Source: Gemmatimonadota bacterium (GTDB lineage Bacteria > Latescibacterota > UBA2968 > UBA8231). Taken from it: 8,446 nucleotides of DNA. Positions 1 to 7,271 of the stretch are shown piece by piece. The stretch lies in assembly GCA_009845645.1 (NCBI GenBank), contig VXZF01000668.1, forward strand, positions 1 through 8,446, given 5' to 3'. The position numbers and the translations under genes were made by a program. Position 1 is the stretch's first letter. Every line of letters starts with the position of its first letter. Below the pieces are notes generated by a model, which was not told the DNA's origin, did not search any database, and was given only the letters and a program-made list of their open reading frames with translations.

Positions 1-1
1 G

Positions 2-871
2 GCGGCCGTGCTGCTCATCGGCATCGTCTCCATTTTGGGCATCAATGGCATCCGGCAGGGCATCGACTTCGCTGGCGGCACCTTGCTGGAGTTGCACTTC
101 GATCCAGCCGTAAAAGTCGAGGACATCCGCAGCCAGCTCGGCCGCGTCCCCGTGGGCGATGCCGAAATCGACCTGAGCAAGAGCGAGATCAAGCAGTTCG
201 GATCGGAAAACGACATTCTCATCCGCGTCAGCGAAAGCGGAGCAGGCACCGAGGTGGCCGACGGCATCATGGGAGTGCTCAAGGCCGGATTTACCAACAG
301 TATCGAAGAAATGGAGTGGATCCGACGCCAAGAAAAGGTCGGCCCCAAAATCGGCAGCGAACTGAGCAACGCGGCCGTGCGCGCGGTGCTGGTGGCACTG
401 GCGCTGATTCTGATCTACATGGCTTGGCGCTTCCACCGCTTTCTCTACGGCATCGCCGCGGTCGTCGCGCTCTTCCACGATGTGCTCATCACCCTCGGGC
501 TGCTCTCGCTCTTCGACATTGAAATCACTCTCGCGGTGGTTGCCGCGCTGCTGGCCATTGTCGGCTACTCGCTCAACGACACGATCGTGGTCTTCGACCG
601 CATCCGCGAAAACCTGCACACAGCCCGCCGGCAGGGCTTTGACGGCACGGTCAACCAGAGCATCAACGAGTGCCTGAGCCGCACGCTGATCACCTCGGCG
701 ACGACCCTTATGGCAGTGCTGGTGCTGATGATCTTTGGCGGCGAAGTCAACCGCGACTTTACCATCACCTTGATGATCGGCGTCGTGGTCGGCACCTACT
801 CGTCTGTATTCGTCGCCAGCCCAGTACTCTATCTAGGCCAACAGCGGGCCGCCGCCAAAGAGGCTGACTAA
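2..871 (+). CDS. secF: Protein translocase subunit SecF (5' partial)
   Basis: SecF, with SecD, forms an inner-membrane RND-type complex that uses the proton motive force to help SecYEG release preproteins on the outer side. The reading frame is open to the window edge. The GTG at position 8 is a Val codon inside transmembrane helix 1, so the true start lies upstream. Visible family marks, in order: the GIDFAGGTLLE motif just after TM1 (nt 59-94); a periplasmic P1-like domain to about nt 330; the VGPKIGSEL signature before TM2; TM2-TM3; then GYSLNDTIVVFDRIREN (about nt 563-613) spanning the TM4/TM5 region; and SRTLITSATTL leading into TM5-TM6. About 288 residues remain, so only a short N-terminus is missing. 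secD would be expected immediately upstream. The gene ends TAA, 28 bases before the next start. Identification is certain. Confidence 0.97.
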   Translation, partial: AAVLLIGIVSILGINGIRQGIDFAGGTLLELHFDPAVKVEDIRSQLGRVPVGDAEIDLSKSEIKQFGSENDILIRVSESGAGTEVADGIMGVLKAGFTNSIEEMEWIRRQEKVGPKIGSELSNAAVRAVLVALALILIYMAWRFHRFLYGIAAVVALFHDVLITLGLLSLFDIEITLAVVAALLAIVGYSLNDTIVVFDRIRENLHTARRQGFDGTVNQSINECLSRTLITSATTLMAVLVLMIFGGEVNRDFTITLMIGVVVGTYSSVFVASPVLYLGQQRAAAKEAD

Positions 872-899
872 AGCCAACTGGGCGGGACCGCCTCTCGCC

Positions 900-2111
900 A
901 TGAAAACGATAGTAGTAGCTGCCTTTGTCCTGCTGTTGATCTACTACGGACCGCCGCAGGATCGCTCCAGCCCTTTTGACGTCGCGTGGATGCTGGGTGC
1001 GCTGGCCCTCTTGGCCGCGGCTGGAGGCCAATTGGCGCAGGCGGTCCGCCTGCCAGCACTGGTGGGATGGATCGGGGCCGGGATGTTGCTGGGCACCGGC
1101 GGCTTGCAACTCGTCGATCTAGGCGCATTTTCCCTGCACCAATTGCTCTTGCTCACGGCGGGCCTCGGCGTCGGCTTCCAAGTAGGGCTGCACGTAGTAT
1201 GGCCAACGCACACCTGGCGCACGCTTGGGTTGGTAGCGGCAGCGACCGCGCTGGTCTTTGCCGCAGTGACTGCGGCCACCGCATTGCTCGGGCTGCCTTG
1301 GGAACAAGCCGTACTCCTCGGCGCATTGGCCGGCTTGTGGGGGCCTTTCACCGGTGTACCGGAATTTGGCCGGCGCGGCGCGCTAGTGCTAGCCGTGCTA
1401 GGGACGGGCTGCGCCCTCGGGGCGTTGGCTGGAACACTGGTTCTGTTGGAAACTGGAGCCGCAGGATGGGTCGGGCGCGTCGGCCTTTCGCTTGTAGCTG
1501 GCGGTGGGCTGGGGCTGGGACTGCGCCTTTTAAGGCGATTCGCCACGCCAAGTGCGACCATAGTCTCCGGCCTAGTCGGGGCTTTTTTCTTAACAGCTCT
1601 CGCGCTAGATACTCTCGGGCTGATGGCCTTGCCCTGCGGGTTGGTGGCGGGACTCGTACAGGACAAGCAGCAAAGCCGCCGCGTGCGGTTGCTACTGCAC
1701 CGGGGCGCGCCGGTGGCGTTCGTGCTCTTTTTCGCACTCTTGGGGACCGCGCTCGATCTCGGCGCACTGTGGCCGCTCGCGGACGGGCTGTACGAGGCCG
1801 CGCTCGTCCTAGTGGCCGTGCCGCTGCTTTTGCGGGGACTGGCTCCCATAGCATACTACCCGCTACCCGGCCCTTATCCGGGACGGCGCATTGGCTGGCG
1901 GCTCCTGCCGCGCGGCGCGTTGCTGTTCGAGTTGTTCTGCGGCCCGCACGGGCTGGCTCCCTACGTAGGAGCCGAAGGCCTGTTGGCGCAGGCCGTGCTC
2001 TTGGACATTCTCGTTTCGACCCTGCTTTTCTCCTCCTTGTCATTGCTGGCAGATGCGAGCCTTGTCCCCGCGGAAAAGGCCCACCCCTCAGAAGAAGACA
2101 TGGCGGCCTGA
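900..2111 (+). CDS. Divergent CPA2-like cation:proton antiporter family membrane protein
   Basis: This is a 403-residue, very hydrophobic protein with about 12 predicted membrane segments, resembling the membrane domain of CPA2 exchangers (KefB/NapA type). Family-like marks are RLPALVGWIGAGMLLG (50-65), matching the 'lP.lvGyilaGillGp' signature; a following helix with GLGVGFQVGL (88-97); LGTALDLGAL (281-290), matching the 'G..ldl..l' helix; and LPRGALLFELF (336-346), matching the 'pRGe' helix. Antiporters carry an ND or DD pair in the helix after the unwound TM4 segment. Here the corresponding stretch, 160-185, has no Asp and only E184. No TrkA-N or other cytosolic regulatory domain follows; the C-terminus is a short acidic tail. 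The ATG at 900 has only a weak purine-rich stretch (880-886) 13 bases upstream, so coupling to secF is possible. The overlapping frames are arginine-rich and have no helices. Transport activity and substrate are unknown; it may be a non-transporting or altered-specificity paralogue. Confidence 0.75.
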   Translation: MKTIVVAAFVLLLIYYGPPQDRSSPFDVAWMLGALALLAAAGGQLAQAVRLPALVGWIGAGMLLGTGGLQLVDLGAFSLHQLLLLTAGLGVGFQVGLHVVWPTHTWRTLGLVAAATALVFAAVTAATALLGLPWEQAVLLGALAGLWGPFTGVPEFGRRGALVLAVLGTGCALGALAGTLVLLETGAAGWVGRVGLSLVAGGGLGLGLRLLRRFATPSATIVSGLVGAFFLTALALDTLGLMALPCGLVAGLVQDKQQSRRVRLLLHRGAPVAFVLFFALLGTALDLGALWPLADGLYEAALVLVAVPLLLRGLAPIAYYPLPGPYPGRRIGWRLLPRGALLFELFCGPHGLAPYVGAEGLLAQAVLLDILVSTLLFSSLSLLADASLVPAEKAHPSEEDMAA

Positions 2112-2122
2112 GCCAAGCCGCT

Positions 2123-2157
2123 GTTGGTTTGTGTCCAACTAGGCTGATTCGTATCTT
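2123..2157 (+). promoter_or_regulatory. Weak candidate sigma70-type promoter upstream of yggS
   Basis: The 66-base gap before yggS is the largest in the window and locally AT-rich. TTGTGT at 2129-2134 and TATCTT at 2152-2157 are separated by 17 bases, matching 3/6 and 4/6 of the -35 and -10 consensus. Transcription from it would begin about 10-15 bases before the yggS ATG. The -35 lies in the loop of a small inverted repeat, GTTGG (2123-2127) and CCAAC (2135-2139), which could be a protein-binding site or a weak hairpin. No T-tract follows, so I do not call a terminator. This rests on motif inspection alone. Confidence 0.3.
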
Positions 2158-2177
2158 TAGTGGTCTAGATATTTTGT

Positions 2178-2870
2178 ATGGACCACATCCGCGACAACTG
2201 GGAATTGCTGCGAGGCCGCATCGAGCGGGCGGCTGAGCGCAGCGGGCGCGCAGCAAGCGCGATTGAGGTCGTCGCCGTCAGCAAAACGCGCAGTGCACGC
2301 GAAGTCGAGGCCGCTTACGCCTGCGGCTTGCGCCTCGTGGGCGAAAACCGCATCCAAGAAGCAGCGATCAAGCGCCCGCAGGTCGCCGCGCCCCTCGCTT
2401 GGCACTTTGTCGGCCACTTGCAGACGAATAAAGCCGGGCGAGCCGTCGAGCTTTTCGATCTCGTGCAATCGGTCGATTCCGCCCGGTTAGCGCGGGCACT
2501 CAGCCGCCGCGCCGAGCAGACCGGTCGCACCATCGAGGTGCTCTTGCAGGTAAACACGGCCGGCAGCCTGAGCCAAGGCGGAGTGGCACCCGACCAGCTC
2601 GTCGATCTAGTCGCAGCCCTCGCGCCGCTGCCGCACTTGCGAATTCGCGGCCTGATGACCATTGCCGCCCACAGCGGGGATGAGTCCACAGTCCGGGGCT
2701 GCTTTCGGACCTTGCGCGAGCTCGGCGAAAAAGTCGCCGAGTGCGAATTTGCGGGTGTGTCCGTGGACTACCTGTCTATGGGCATGAGCGGCGACTTTGA
2801 ACTCGCCATAGCCGAAGGAGCTAATCTATTGCGAGTCGGCACGGCGATCTTCGGCCCGCGGCCGACCTGA
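2178..2870 (+). CDS. yggS: YggS/PROSC family pyridoxal phosphate homeostasis protein
   Basis: A cytosolic PLP-binding protein of the alanine-racemase-like TIM-barrel fold. It has no known enzymatic activity and buffers PLP and amino-acid/keto-acid pools. The 230-residue length is typical. The PLP-binding lysine is K36 in VAVSKTR (32-38), the same number as in E. coli YggS. Other signatures are GENRIQEA (55-62), WHFVGHLQTNK (75-85), LQVNT, GLMTIA, SMGMSGD (200-206) and the phosphate-binding LLRVGTAIFGPR (217-228). The ATG is fixed by an in-frame TAG at 2166-2168, only 9 bases upstream. I see no Shine-Dalgarno sequence at normal distance, so initiation may be leaderless or weak. It heads the yggS-yggT-ileS-dksA-lspA-rluD run and corresponds to ylmE of Bacillus. 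Confidence 0.96.
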   Translation: MDHIRDNWELLRGRIERAAERSGRAASAIEVVAVSKTRSAREVEAAYACGLRLVGENRIQEAAIKRPQVAAPLAWHFVGHLQTNKAGRAVELFDLVQSVDSARLARALSRRAEQTGRTIEVLLQVNTAGSLSQGGVAPDQLVDLVAALAPLPHLRIRGLMTIAAHSGDESTVRGCFRTLRELGEKVAECEFAGVSVDYLSMGMSGDFELAIAEGANLLRVGTAIFGPRPT

Positions 2871-2875
2871 TGCAC

Positions 2876-2880
2876 AGGAG
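2876..2880 (+). promoter_or_regulatory. Ribosome binding site deciding the yggT GTG start
   Basis: AGGAG sits 6 bases before GTG at 2887. It lies wholly in the short gap after the yggS stop and supports GTG rather than any internal ATG as the yggT start. Confidence 0.75.
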
Positions 2881-2886
2881 ATAATC

Positions 2887-3180
2887 GTGTTCGATTTCGG
2901 CGGTTTTTTTACAGACGTCAAGGGCCTCCTCATTGGTCTCATCACGATCTACAGCTATGTGGTCCTCATCCGGGTGCTGATCTCGTGGTTTAATCCCAGC
3001 CCCCACAACCCGCTCGTCCAATTTCTGCGTGGTGTCACCGATCCAGCCCTCGATACAGTGCGCTCCTTCTTGCCGAGGTTTTTCTGGTCAACTGGCATAG
3101 ACTTTACGCCGATAGTCCTGTTTTTCCTGCTCAGACTCGTCGTCGTCTTCCTCCACAATATCTTCCCCGCAGCCGAATGA
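2887..3180 (+). CDS. yggT: YggT family (YlmG) small integral membrane protein
   Basis: A 97-residue protein with two hydrophobic segments (about 9-32 and 72-92) joined by a conserved loop, the usual size and layout of a single-repeat YggT/YlmG protein. Family marks are RVLISWFNPSPHNPL (29-43), GVTDPALDTVRSFLP and IDFTPIVLFFLLR. Relatives have been linked to osmotic or cation stress in E. coli and to nucleoid or thylakoid organisation and cell division in plastids and cyanobacteria; the biochemical role is unsettled. The start is GTG with a good ribosome binding site. The stop TGA (3178-3180) overlaps the ileS ATG (3177-3179), so the two genes are probably translationally coupled. Confidence 0.93.
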   Translation: MFDFGGFFTDVKGLLIGLITIYSYVVLIRVLISWFNPSPHNPLVQFLRGVTDPALDTVRSFLPRFFWSTGIDFTPIVLFFLLRLVVVFLHNIFPAAE

Positions 3181-6100
3181 ACATGGCACCCCAAACCCCT
3201 TTTGCCCCGGTCCCGTCCCAAGTCGATTTTCCCGCTCAAGAACGCCACATCCTCGAGTTCTGGCGCGACAGCAACCTGTATCGCAAGTCTGTCGATACCC
3301 GCTCCGTCGATCGGCCCTTTCGGTTCTACGACGGGCCGCCCTTTGCGACCGGACTGCCCCACTACGGGCACCTTTTGGCGTCCATCACCAAGGACGTGGT
3401 GCCCCGCTACTGGACGATGCGCGGCTACCGGGTCGAGCGCCGCTGGGGTTGGGACTGCCACGGCCTACCCGTCGAGAACGAAGCCGAGCAGCAGCTCGGG
3501 CTCGGGTCGCGACGCGACATTCTCGAGTACGGCGTAACCCAGTTCAACGAGGCTTGCCGCGATTTGGTGCTGCGCTACACGGCCGAGTGGCAGAAGCTAA
3601 TTGAGCGACTGGGGCGCTGGGTGGACTGGGACCATCAGTACCGGACGATGGACCCCGATTTCATGGAGTCCGTGTGGTGGGTATTCAAGGCACTGTGGGA
3701 CAAAGGACTCGTCTATGAGGGCTACAAGTCCCTCGCCTACTGTCCCCGCTGCGCGACGCCGCTGTCGAACTTTGAGGTCAACCAAGGCTACCAAGACACT
3801 CAGGACCCGTCGATCACAGTGCGCTTCCGCGTCGCTGGCGAGCCACGCCTATCCCTGCTCGCTTGGACAACGACCCCCTGGACCCTGCCCTCCAACATGG
3901 GCTTGGCCGTTGGCCGCGACATCGACTACGTGCGCGTCACCACCCGCGACGGGGAGCAATTGATCCTCGCCGCTTCCCTCGTCGAAGATCTCTTCCGCCG
4001 ACACGACAGCGAAATCGCCGAGGTAACACCAGTCGCTGTCGAAGACCTCGTCAGGCTGCGCTACGAGCCTCTGTTCGACTACTTCGCCGACCGTGCCGAC
4101 GAGGGCGCTTTCCGCGTCGTAACAGCCGATTTTGTATCCACCGAAGACGGCACCGGCATCGTTCACATTGCCCCCGGGTTCGGCGAGGACGACTACCAAC
4201 TCGGTCTGGCCGAGGGCTTGCCCGTGGTCTGCCCCATCGACGCCGACTGCTGCTTCACCGACGAGATCCCAGACTTTGTGGGCACTTTCGTGAAGGACAC
4301 CGATACGCCCATCATCCGCCGCTTGCGCGCTTCGGGTCAGCTATTCTCTGAGGGCTCCATTGAGCACTCGTACCCATTCTGCTGGCGCTGCGACTCGCCC
4401 CTGATCTACCGCACGATCTCCACTTGGTTCGTAAAAATCGAAGGCGAGGTAAAGGAGAAGATGCTCGCCGCCAATCAGCAGATCTGGTGGATTCCCGAGC
4501 ACATCCGCGATGGCCGCTTCGGCAAGGGCATTGAGTCAGCACCAGACTGGGCCGTGAGCCGCAACCGCTACTGGGGAACGCCGCTGCCGATTTGGCGCAA
4601 CGAGGAAACGGGCGAAGCCGTGTGCGTCGGCAGCCGCCAAGAGTTGTGCCAACTCACCGGATGCGAAGTCGATGACTTGCACAAGCACTTCATCGACGAC
4701 CTCGAGATCCCAGCACCATCGGGGAATGGCTCTCTGCTGCGTGTACCCGAAGTTCTCGACTGCTGGTTTGAGTCTGGGTCCATGCCGTACGCGCAGAACC
4801 ATTACCCCTTTGGCCGGCGCGAGGACTTTGAAGCCTCTTTCCCAGCCAACTTTATCTCCGAGAACCTCGATCAGACCCGAGGGTGGTTCTACACTCTGAC
4901 GATCTTGGCTGCGGCGCTGTTCGACAAGCCGGCTTTCCACAACTGCATCGTCGGCGGCATGTTGCTAGCTGCCGACGGACGCAAGCTGAGCAAGCGACTA
5001 AAGAACTATCCCGATCCGGCTGATATGCTCGAAACCTACGGTGCCGACGCCCTGCGCCTCTATTTGCTCAACTCGCCGGCCATGAAGGCCGAGGAGATGC
5101 GTATGACCGAAGAGGGCATCAAGCAGAGCCTGCGCGATGTCATCATCCCCTTGTGGAATGCCTATAGCTTCTTCGTCACCTACGCGACCATTGACGGCTG
5201 GACGCCAGACAAGAGCCGCGCGCAGCCGCTCGACCACCGCCTCGACCGCTGGATTCTTTCGGAATTGCAGACCCTGCTCCGCGACCTCAACGCCGAAATG
5301 GAAGCCTACCGGCTCTATCGCACGGTGCCGGCGATGGTAGCCTTTATCGAGAAGCTGACCAACTGGTACATCCGCCGCAGCCGCCGCCGCTTCTGGAAAT
5401 CCGAGGACGATCAAGACAAGCAGGCCGCGTACGACACCCTCTATAGAGTGCTAGTGACCTTCATCAAGGCCCTAGCACCGGTCTTGCCCTTTATCACCGA
5501 GAGCATCTACCAGAACTTGGTGCGCCGCGTCGATCCCGAAGCCACCGAAAGCATCCATCTGTGCGACATGCCGCAGGCCGACGAGCACTTGCGCGACGCC
5601 GCCTTAGAGCAACAAATGGAACTGGCGACGCGAGCCGTGGTCTTGGGCCGCTCGCTGCGCAGCAAGCACGAGCTCAAGGTGCGCCAGCCGCTGCGGCACC
5701 TCTATCTCCTGCCCCCCAACGGACACAGCCACCACGGGCTGGAGCAAATGACCGACCTGCTAGCCGACGAACTCAACGTCAAGGAGGTGGTGCTGGTGGA
5801 AGACGAGACCGAATTCAGCGAGGTCTCCTACCGGCCCGACTTCCGCGCCTTAGGGCCGCGCTTCGGCAAGCGGATGCCAGAAGTCGCCGACCGCATCCAA
5901 ACCCTGACAGCCGAGGATGTACACCTCCTCGAAAGCGGCGGCCAGCTCTCCGTGGCCGGCGGCGAGATCGGACTGGCCGACATCGCCGTGCAGCGCCGCG
6001 AGAAAGAAGGCGTGGTGGTAGCCCTCGACAATAACCTCGGGGTGGGGTTAGATGTCCAACTCGACGACGAGTTAATCGCCGAATGCACTGCGCGCGAATT

Positions 6101-6338
6101 CGTCAACCGCGTGCAGAACATGCGCAAAGAAGCCGGGCTAGACGTCTCCGACCGCATCCACATCTGGGTACAAGGCGCGTCCGCTCTAGAGGAAGCGGTT
6201 CAGCAGCACCGCGAGTACATCGCCGCCGAAATTTTAGCGCTAGCCCTCCACACCGGAGAACTGCCCCAAGGGGCGCTCTTGCAGCAGGAGCGGCAGGTCA
6301 ACGGCCACGATAGCACCATTGCCATCGTTAAGGCCTAA
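3177..6338 (+). CDS. ileS: Isoleucyl-tRNA synthetase, long eukaryote-like (type 2) form
   Basis: Charges tRNA-Ile with isoleucine in the cytosol and edits misactivated valine. It has 1053 residues, in the range of long type 2 enzymes. Class I marks: HYGH (62-65, HIGH motif), GWDCHGLPVE (91-100) and KLSKR (603-607, KMSKS motif) followed by LKNYPDP. The CP1 editing domain is intact, with WTTTPWTLPSN (230-240) and HIAPGFGEDD (330-339) including the conserved Asp. Two Cys pairs, C189/C192 and C402/C405, form a plausible zinc site. DCWFESGSMP (528-537) and the anticodon-domain NWYIRRSRRRFW (729-740) are as in eukaryotic cytosolic and type 2 enzymes. In the region where Thermus IleRS has a second zinc site there is only VCVGS (C483), as in eukaryotic enzymes. 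The ATG overlaps the yggT stop; a second Met two codons later is an alternative start. No T-box leader is possible in this compact context. Confidence 0.98.
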   Translation: MNMAPQTPFAPVPSQVDFPAQERHILEFWRDSNLYRKSVDTRSVDRPFRFYDGPPFATGLPHYGHLLASITKDVVPRYWTMRGYRVERRWGWDCHGLPVENEAEQQLGLGSRRDILEYGVTQFNEACRDLVLRYTAEWQKLIERLGRWVDWDHQYRTMDPDFMESVWWVFKALWDKGLVYEGYKSLAYCPRCATPLSNFEVNQGYQDTQDPSITVRFRVAGEPRLSLLAWTTTPWTLPSNMGLAVGRDIDYVRVTTRDGEQLILAASLVEDLFRRHDSEIAEVTPVAVEDLVRLRYEPLFDYFADRADEGAFRVVTADFVSTEDGTGIVHIAPGFGEDDYQLGLAEGLPVVCPIDADCCFTDEIPDFVGTFVKDTDTPIIRRLRASGQLFSEGSIEHSYPFCWRCDSPLIYRTISTWFVKIEGEVKEKMLAANQQIWWIPEHIRDGRFGKGIESAPDWAVSRNRYWGTPLPIWRNEETGEAVCVGSRQELCQLTGCEVDDLHKHFIDDLEIPAPSGNGSLLRVPEVLDCWFESGSMPYAQNHYPFGRREDFEASFPANFISENLDQTRGWFYTLTILAAALFDKPAFHNCIVGGMLLAADGRKLSKRLKNYPDPADMLETYGADALRLYLLNSPAMKAEEMRMTEEGIKQSLRDVIIPLWNAYSFFVTYATIDGWTPDKSRAQPLDHRLDRWILSELQTLLRDLNAEMEAYRLYRTVPAMVAFIEKLTNWYIRRSRRRFWKSEDDQDKQAAYDTLYRVLVTFIKALAPVLPFITESIYQNLVRRVDPEATESIHLCDMPQADEHLRDAALEQQMELATRAVVLGRSLRSKHELKVRQPLRHLYLLPPNGHSHHGLEQMTDLLADELNVKEVVLVEDETEFSEVSYRPDFRALGPRFGKRMPEVADRIQTLTAEDVHLLESGGQLSVAGGEIGLADIAVQRREKEGVVVALDNNLGVGLDVQLDDELIAECTAREFVNRVQNMRKEAGLDVSDRIHIWVQGASALEEAVQQHREYIAAEILALALHTGELPQGALLQQERQVNGHDSTIAIVKA

Positions 6339-6343
6339 GCAGA

Positions 6344-6348
6344 GAGGG
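6344..6348 (+). promoter_or_regulatory. Ribosome binding site deciding the dksA-like start
   Basis: GAGGG lies 9 bases before ATG 6358 in the 19-base gap after ileS. It favours this start over the in-frame ATG at 6319, which falls inside the ileS coding end. Confidence 0.7.
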
Positions 6349-6357
6349 AAAAGTAAA

Positions 6358-6762
6358 ATGAACGACCAATCCAAGCAGATGGACCAAAAAGACCTCGATT
6401 TTTTCAAAAAATTGCTCCTCGAAAAAATTGCCCAGACCTCAGACGATGTCGAAGCCATCGAAAACACCTCGCGCAACGACGCCCGGGAAACAGCCTCTGA
6501 GGACCGCTCGACCTACTCGCTGCACATGGCCGACCACGGGACCGACGCCATGGAGCGCGAAAAATCCCTGCTCCTCGCCCAGCGCGGTGGCGATTACATC
6601 GATTACTTAAACGAGGCCCTACAACGCATCGAGGACGGCACCTTTGGTATCTGCCGCACCTGCAAGGGGCCAATCGGCCGCGGCCGCCTAGAGGCCGTCC
6701 CCACCGCCACCCAGTGCATTAGCTGCAAGTCCAAGCGCGAGGGGGCGTCGGACTTAGAGTGA
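6358..6762 (+). CDS. DksA/TraR (YlyA-like) C4 zinc finger transcription factor
   Basis: A 134-residue protein of the family that enters the RNA polymerase secondary channel and tunes promoters, often together with ppGpp. A long charged helical N-terminus (about 8-95) forms the coiled coil. It is followed by a zinc finger with C99, C102, C120 and C123, spaced C-x2-C-x17-C-x2-C exactly as in E. coli DksA. RLEAVPTATQCISC is a strong family signature. Counting back without gaps from the first Cys, the coiled-coil tip DxxDxA of E. coli DksA aligns with HMADHG (56-61): one Asp (D59) is kept, and the others are His and Gly. This fits the HxADxGTD subtype. The start at 6358 is chosen for its ribosome binding site; the longer version from 6319 would overlap ileS by 20 bases. 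Its stop overlaps lspA, as does the ylyA position between ileS and lspA in Bacillus. Its regulon cannot be inferred. Confidence 0.92.
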   Translation: MNDQSKQMDQKDLDFFKKLLLEKIAQTSDDVEAIENTSRNDARETASEDRSTYSLHMADHGTDAMEREKSLLLAQRGGDYIDYLNEALQRIEDGTFGICRTCKGPIGRGRLEAVPTATQCISCKSKREGASDLE

Positions 6763-7265
6763 CGTTCCTGTGGATCATACCACTGGCCGTGGCCATCGAT
6801 CAAGCAAGCAAATTCATCGTCCGCGGCTCCATGGCATTGTACCAATCCGAACCTGTATTGGGCAACTTTTTCCGCCTGACTTACATCCACAACCCCGGCG
6901 CGGCCTTCGGGCTAAACCTGGGTAGCCCGCTTTTACACACGGCCTTCTCGTTCCTCGCCCTCGGCATCATCGTTTACCTCTATCGCTCGCTCGCCGAAAA
7001 CGAGCGACTCTTGCGCTTAGCTCTCTGCCTAGTACTAGGGGGTGCCGTGGGCAACATCATCGACCGCCTGTACTTGGGGGAAGTGGTAGATTTTTTCGAC
7101 TTCGGCCTCGGGGATTTGCGCTGGCCGATCTTCAACTTTGCCGATTCCTTCGTCACCGTCGGCGTCTTGCTCTTGGCCTTGGGCTACTCGCGCCGCGAAA
7201 AGACGGACTCCTCCCCAGAGCAGCCGTCCTCTCCTGAATCCGAAGAGGAAACCGTCCGGGAGTAA
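6759..7265 (+). CDS. lspA: Lipoprotein signal peptidase (signal peptidase II)
   Basis: An inner-membrane aspartyl protease that removes the signal peptide from diacylated prolipoproteins. It has 168 residues and four expected transmembrane helices. Conserved marks are DQASK (14-18), YIHNPGAAFG (42-51), GNIIDR (98-103), VVDFFDF (109-115) and FNFADS (125-130). The catalytic pair is most likely D111 and D129. The start is GTG at 6759, overlapping the preceding stop as GTGA. A GAGGGGG stretch at 6739-6745 is 13 bases away, so coupling probably matters more than its own ribosome binding site. The last 24 or so residues form a hydrophilic Ser/Pro/Glu-rich acidic tail that the catalytic core does not need. 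It sits between ileS and rluD, a widespread order. Confidence 0.97.
   Translation: MTFLWIIPLAVAIDQASKFIVRGSMALYQSEPVLGNFFRLTYIHNPGAAFGLNLGSPLLHTAFSFLALGIIVYLYRSLAENERLLRLALCLVLGGAVGNIIDRLYLGEVVDFFDFGLGDLRWPIFNFADSFVTVGVLLLALGYSRREKTDSSPEQPSSPESEEETVRE
7258..7262 (+). promoter_or_regulatory. Ribosome binding site of the rluD-type gene
   Basis: GGGAG overlaps the last codons of lspA, 9 bases before ATG 7272, and supports that start. Confidence 0.55.
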
Positions 7266-7271
7266 ATTCCC

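Noticed and set aside
1382..1403. Cluster of three CTAG tetramers
   Set aside because: CTAG occurs through the whole window at about the frequency expected from base composition, so it is not a special element.
944..1849. 301-codon minus-strand frame
   Set aside because: Ser/Pro/Arg-rich shadow translation of hydrophobic codons; no motif or ribosome binding site.
2123..2139. GTTGG-7-CCAAC hairpin as a Rho-independent terminator
   Set aside because: The stem is only 5 bp and no T-run follows; kept only as a possible operator.
986..2236. 416-codon + frame overlapping the antiporter-like gene and running into yggS
   Set aside because: Arginine- and glycine-rich, no recognisable domain, overlaps the yggS start; the 900-2111 frame explains the same DNA.
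1348..2256. 302-codon open frame on the minus strand opposite the antiporter gene
   Set aside because: Arginine/alanine/proline-rich composition with no motif, typical of an antisense shadow in GC-rich DNA; the + frame has coherent membrane helices and family motifs.
6319..6357. Upstream in-frame ATG for the dksA-like gene
   Set aside because: Would overlap the ileS end and lacks a ribosome binding site; ATG 6358 has GAGGG at proper spacing.
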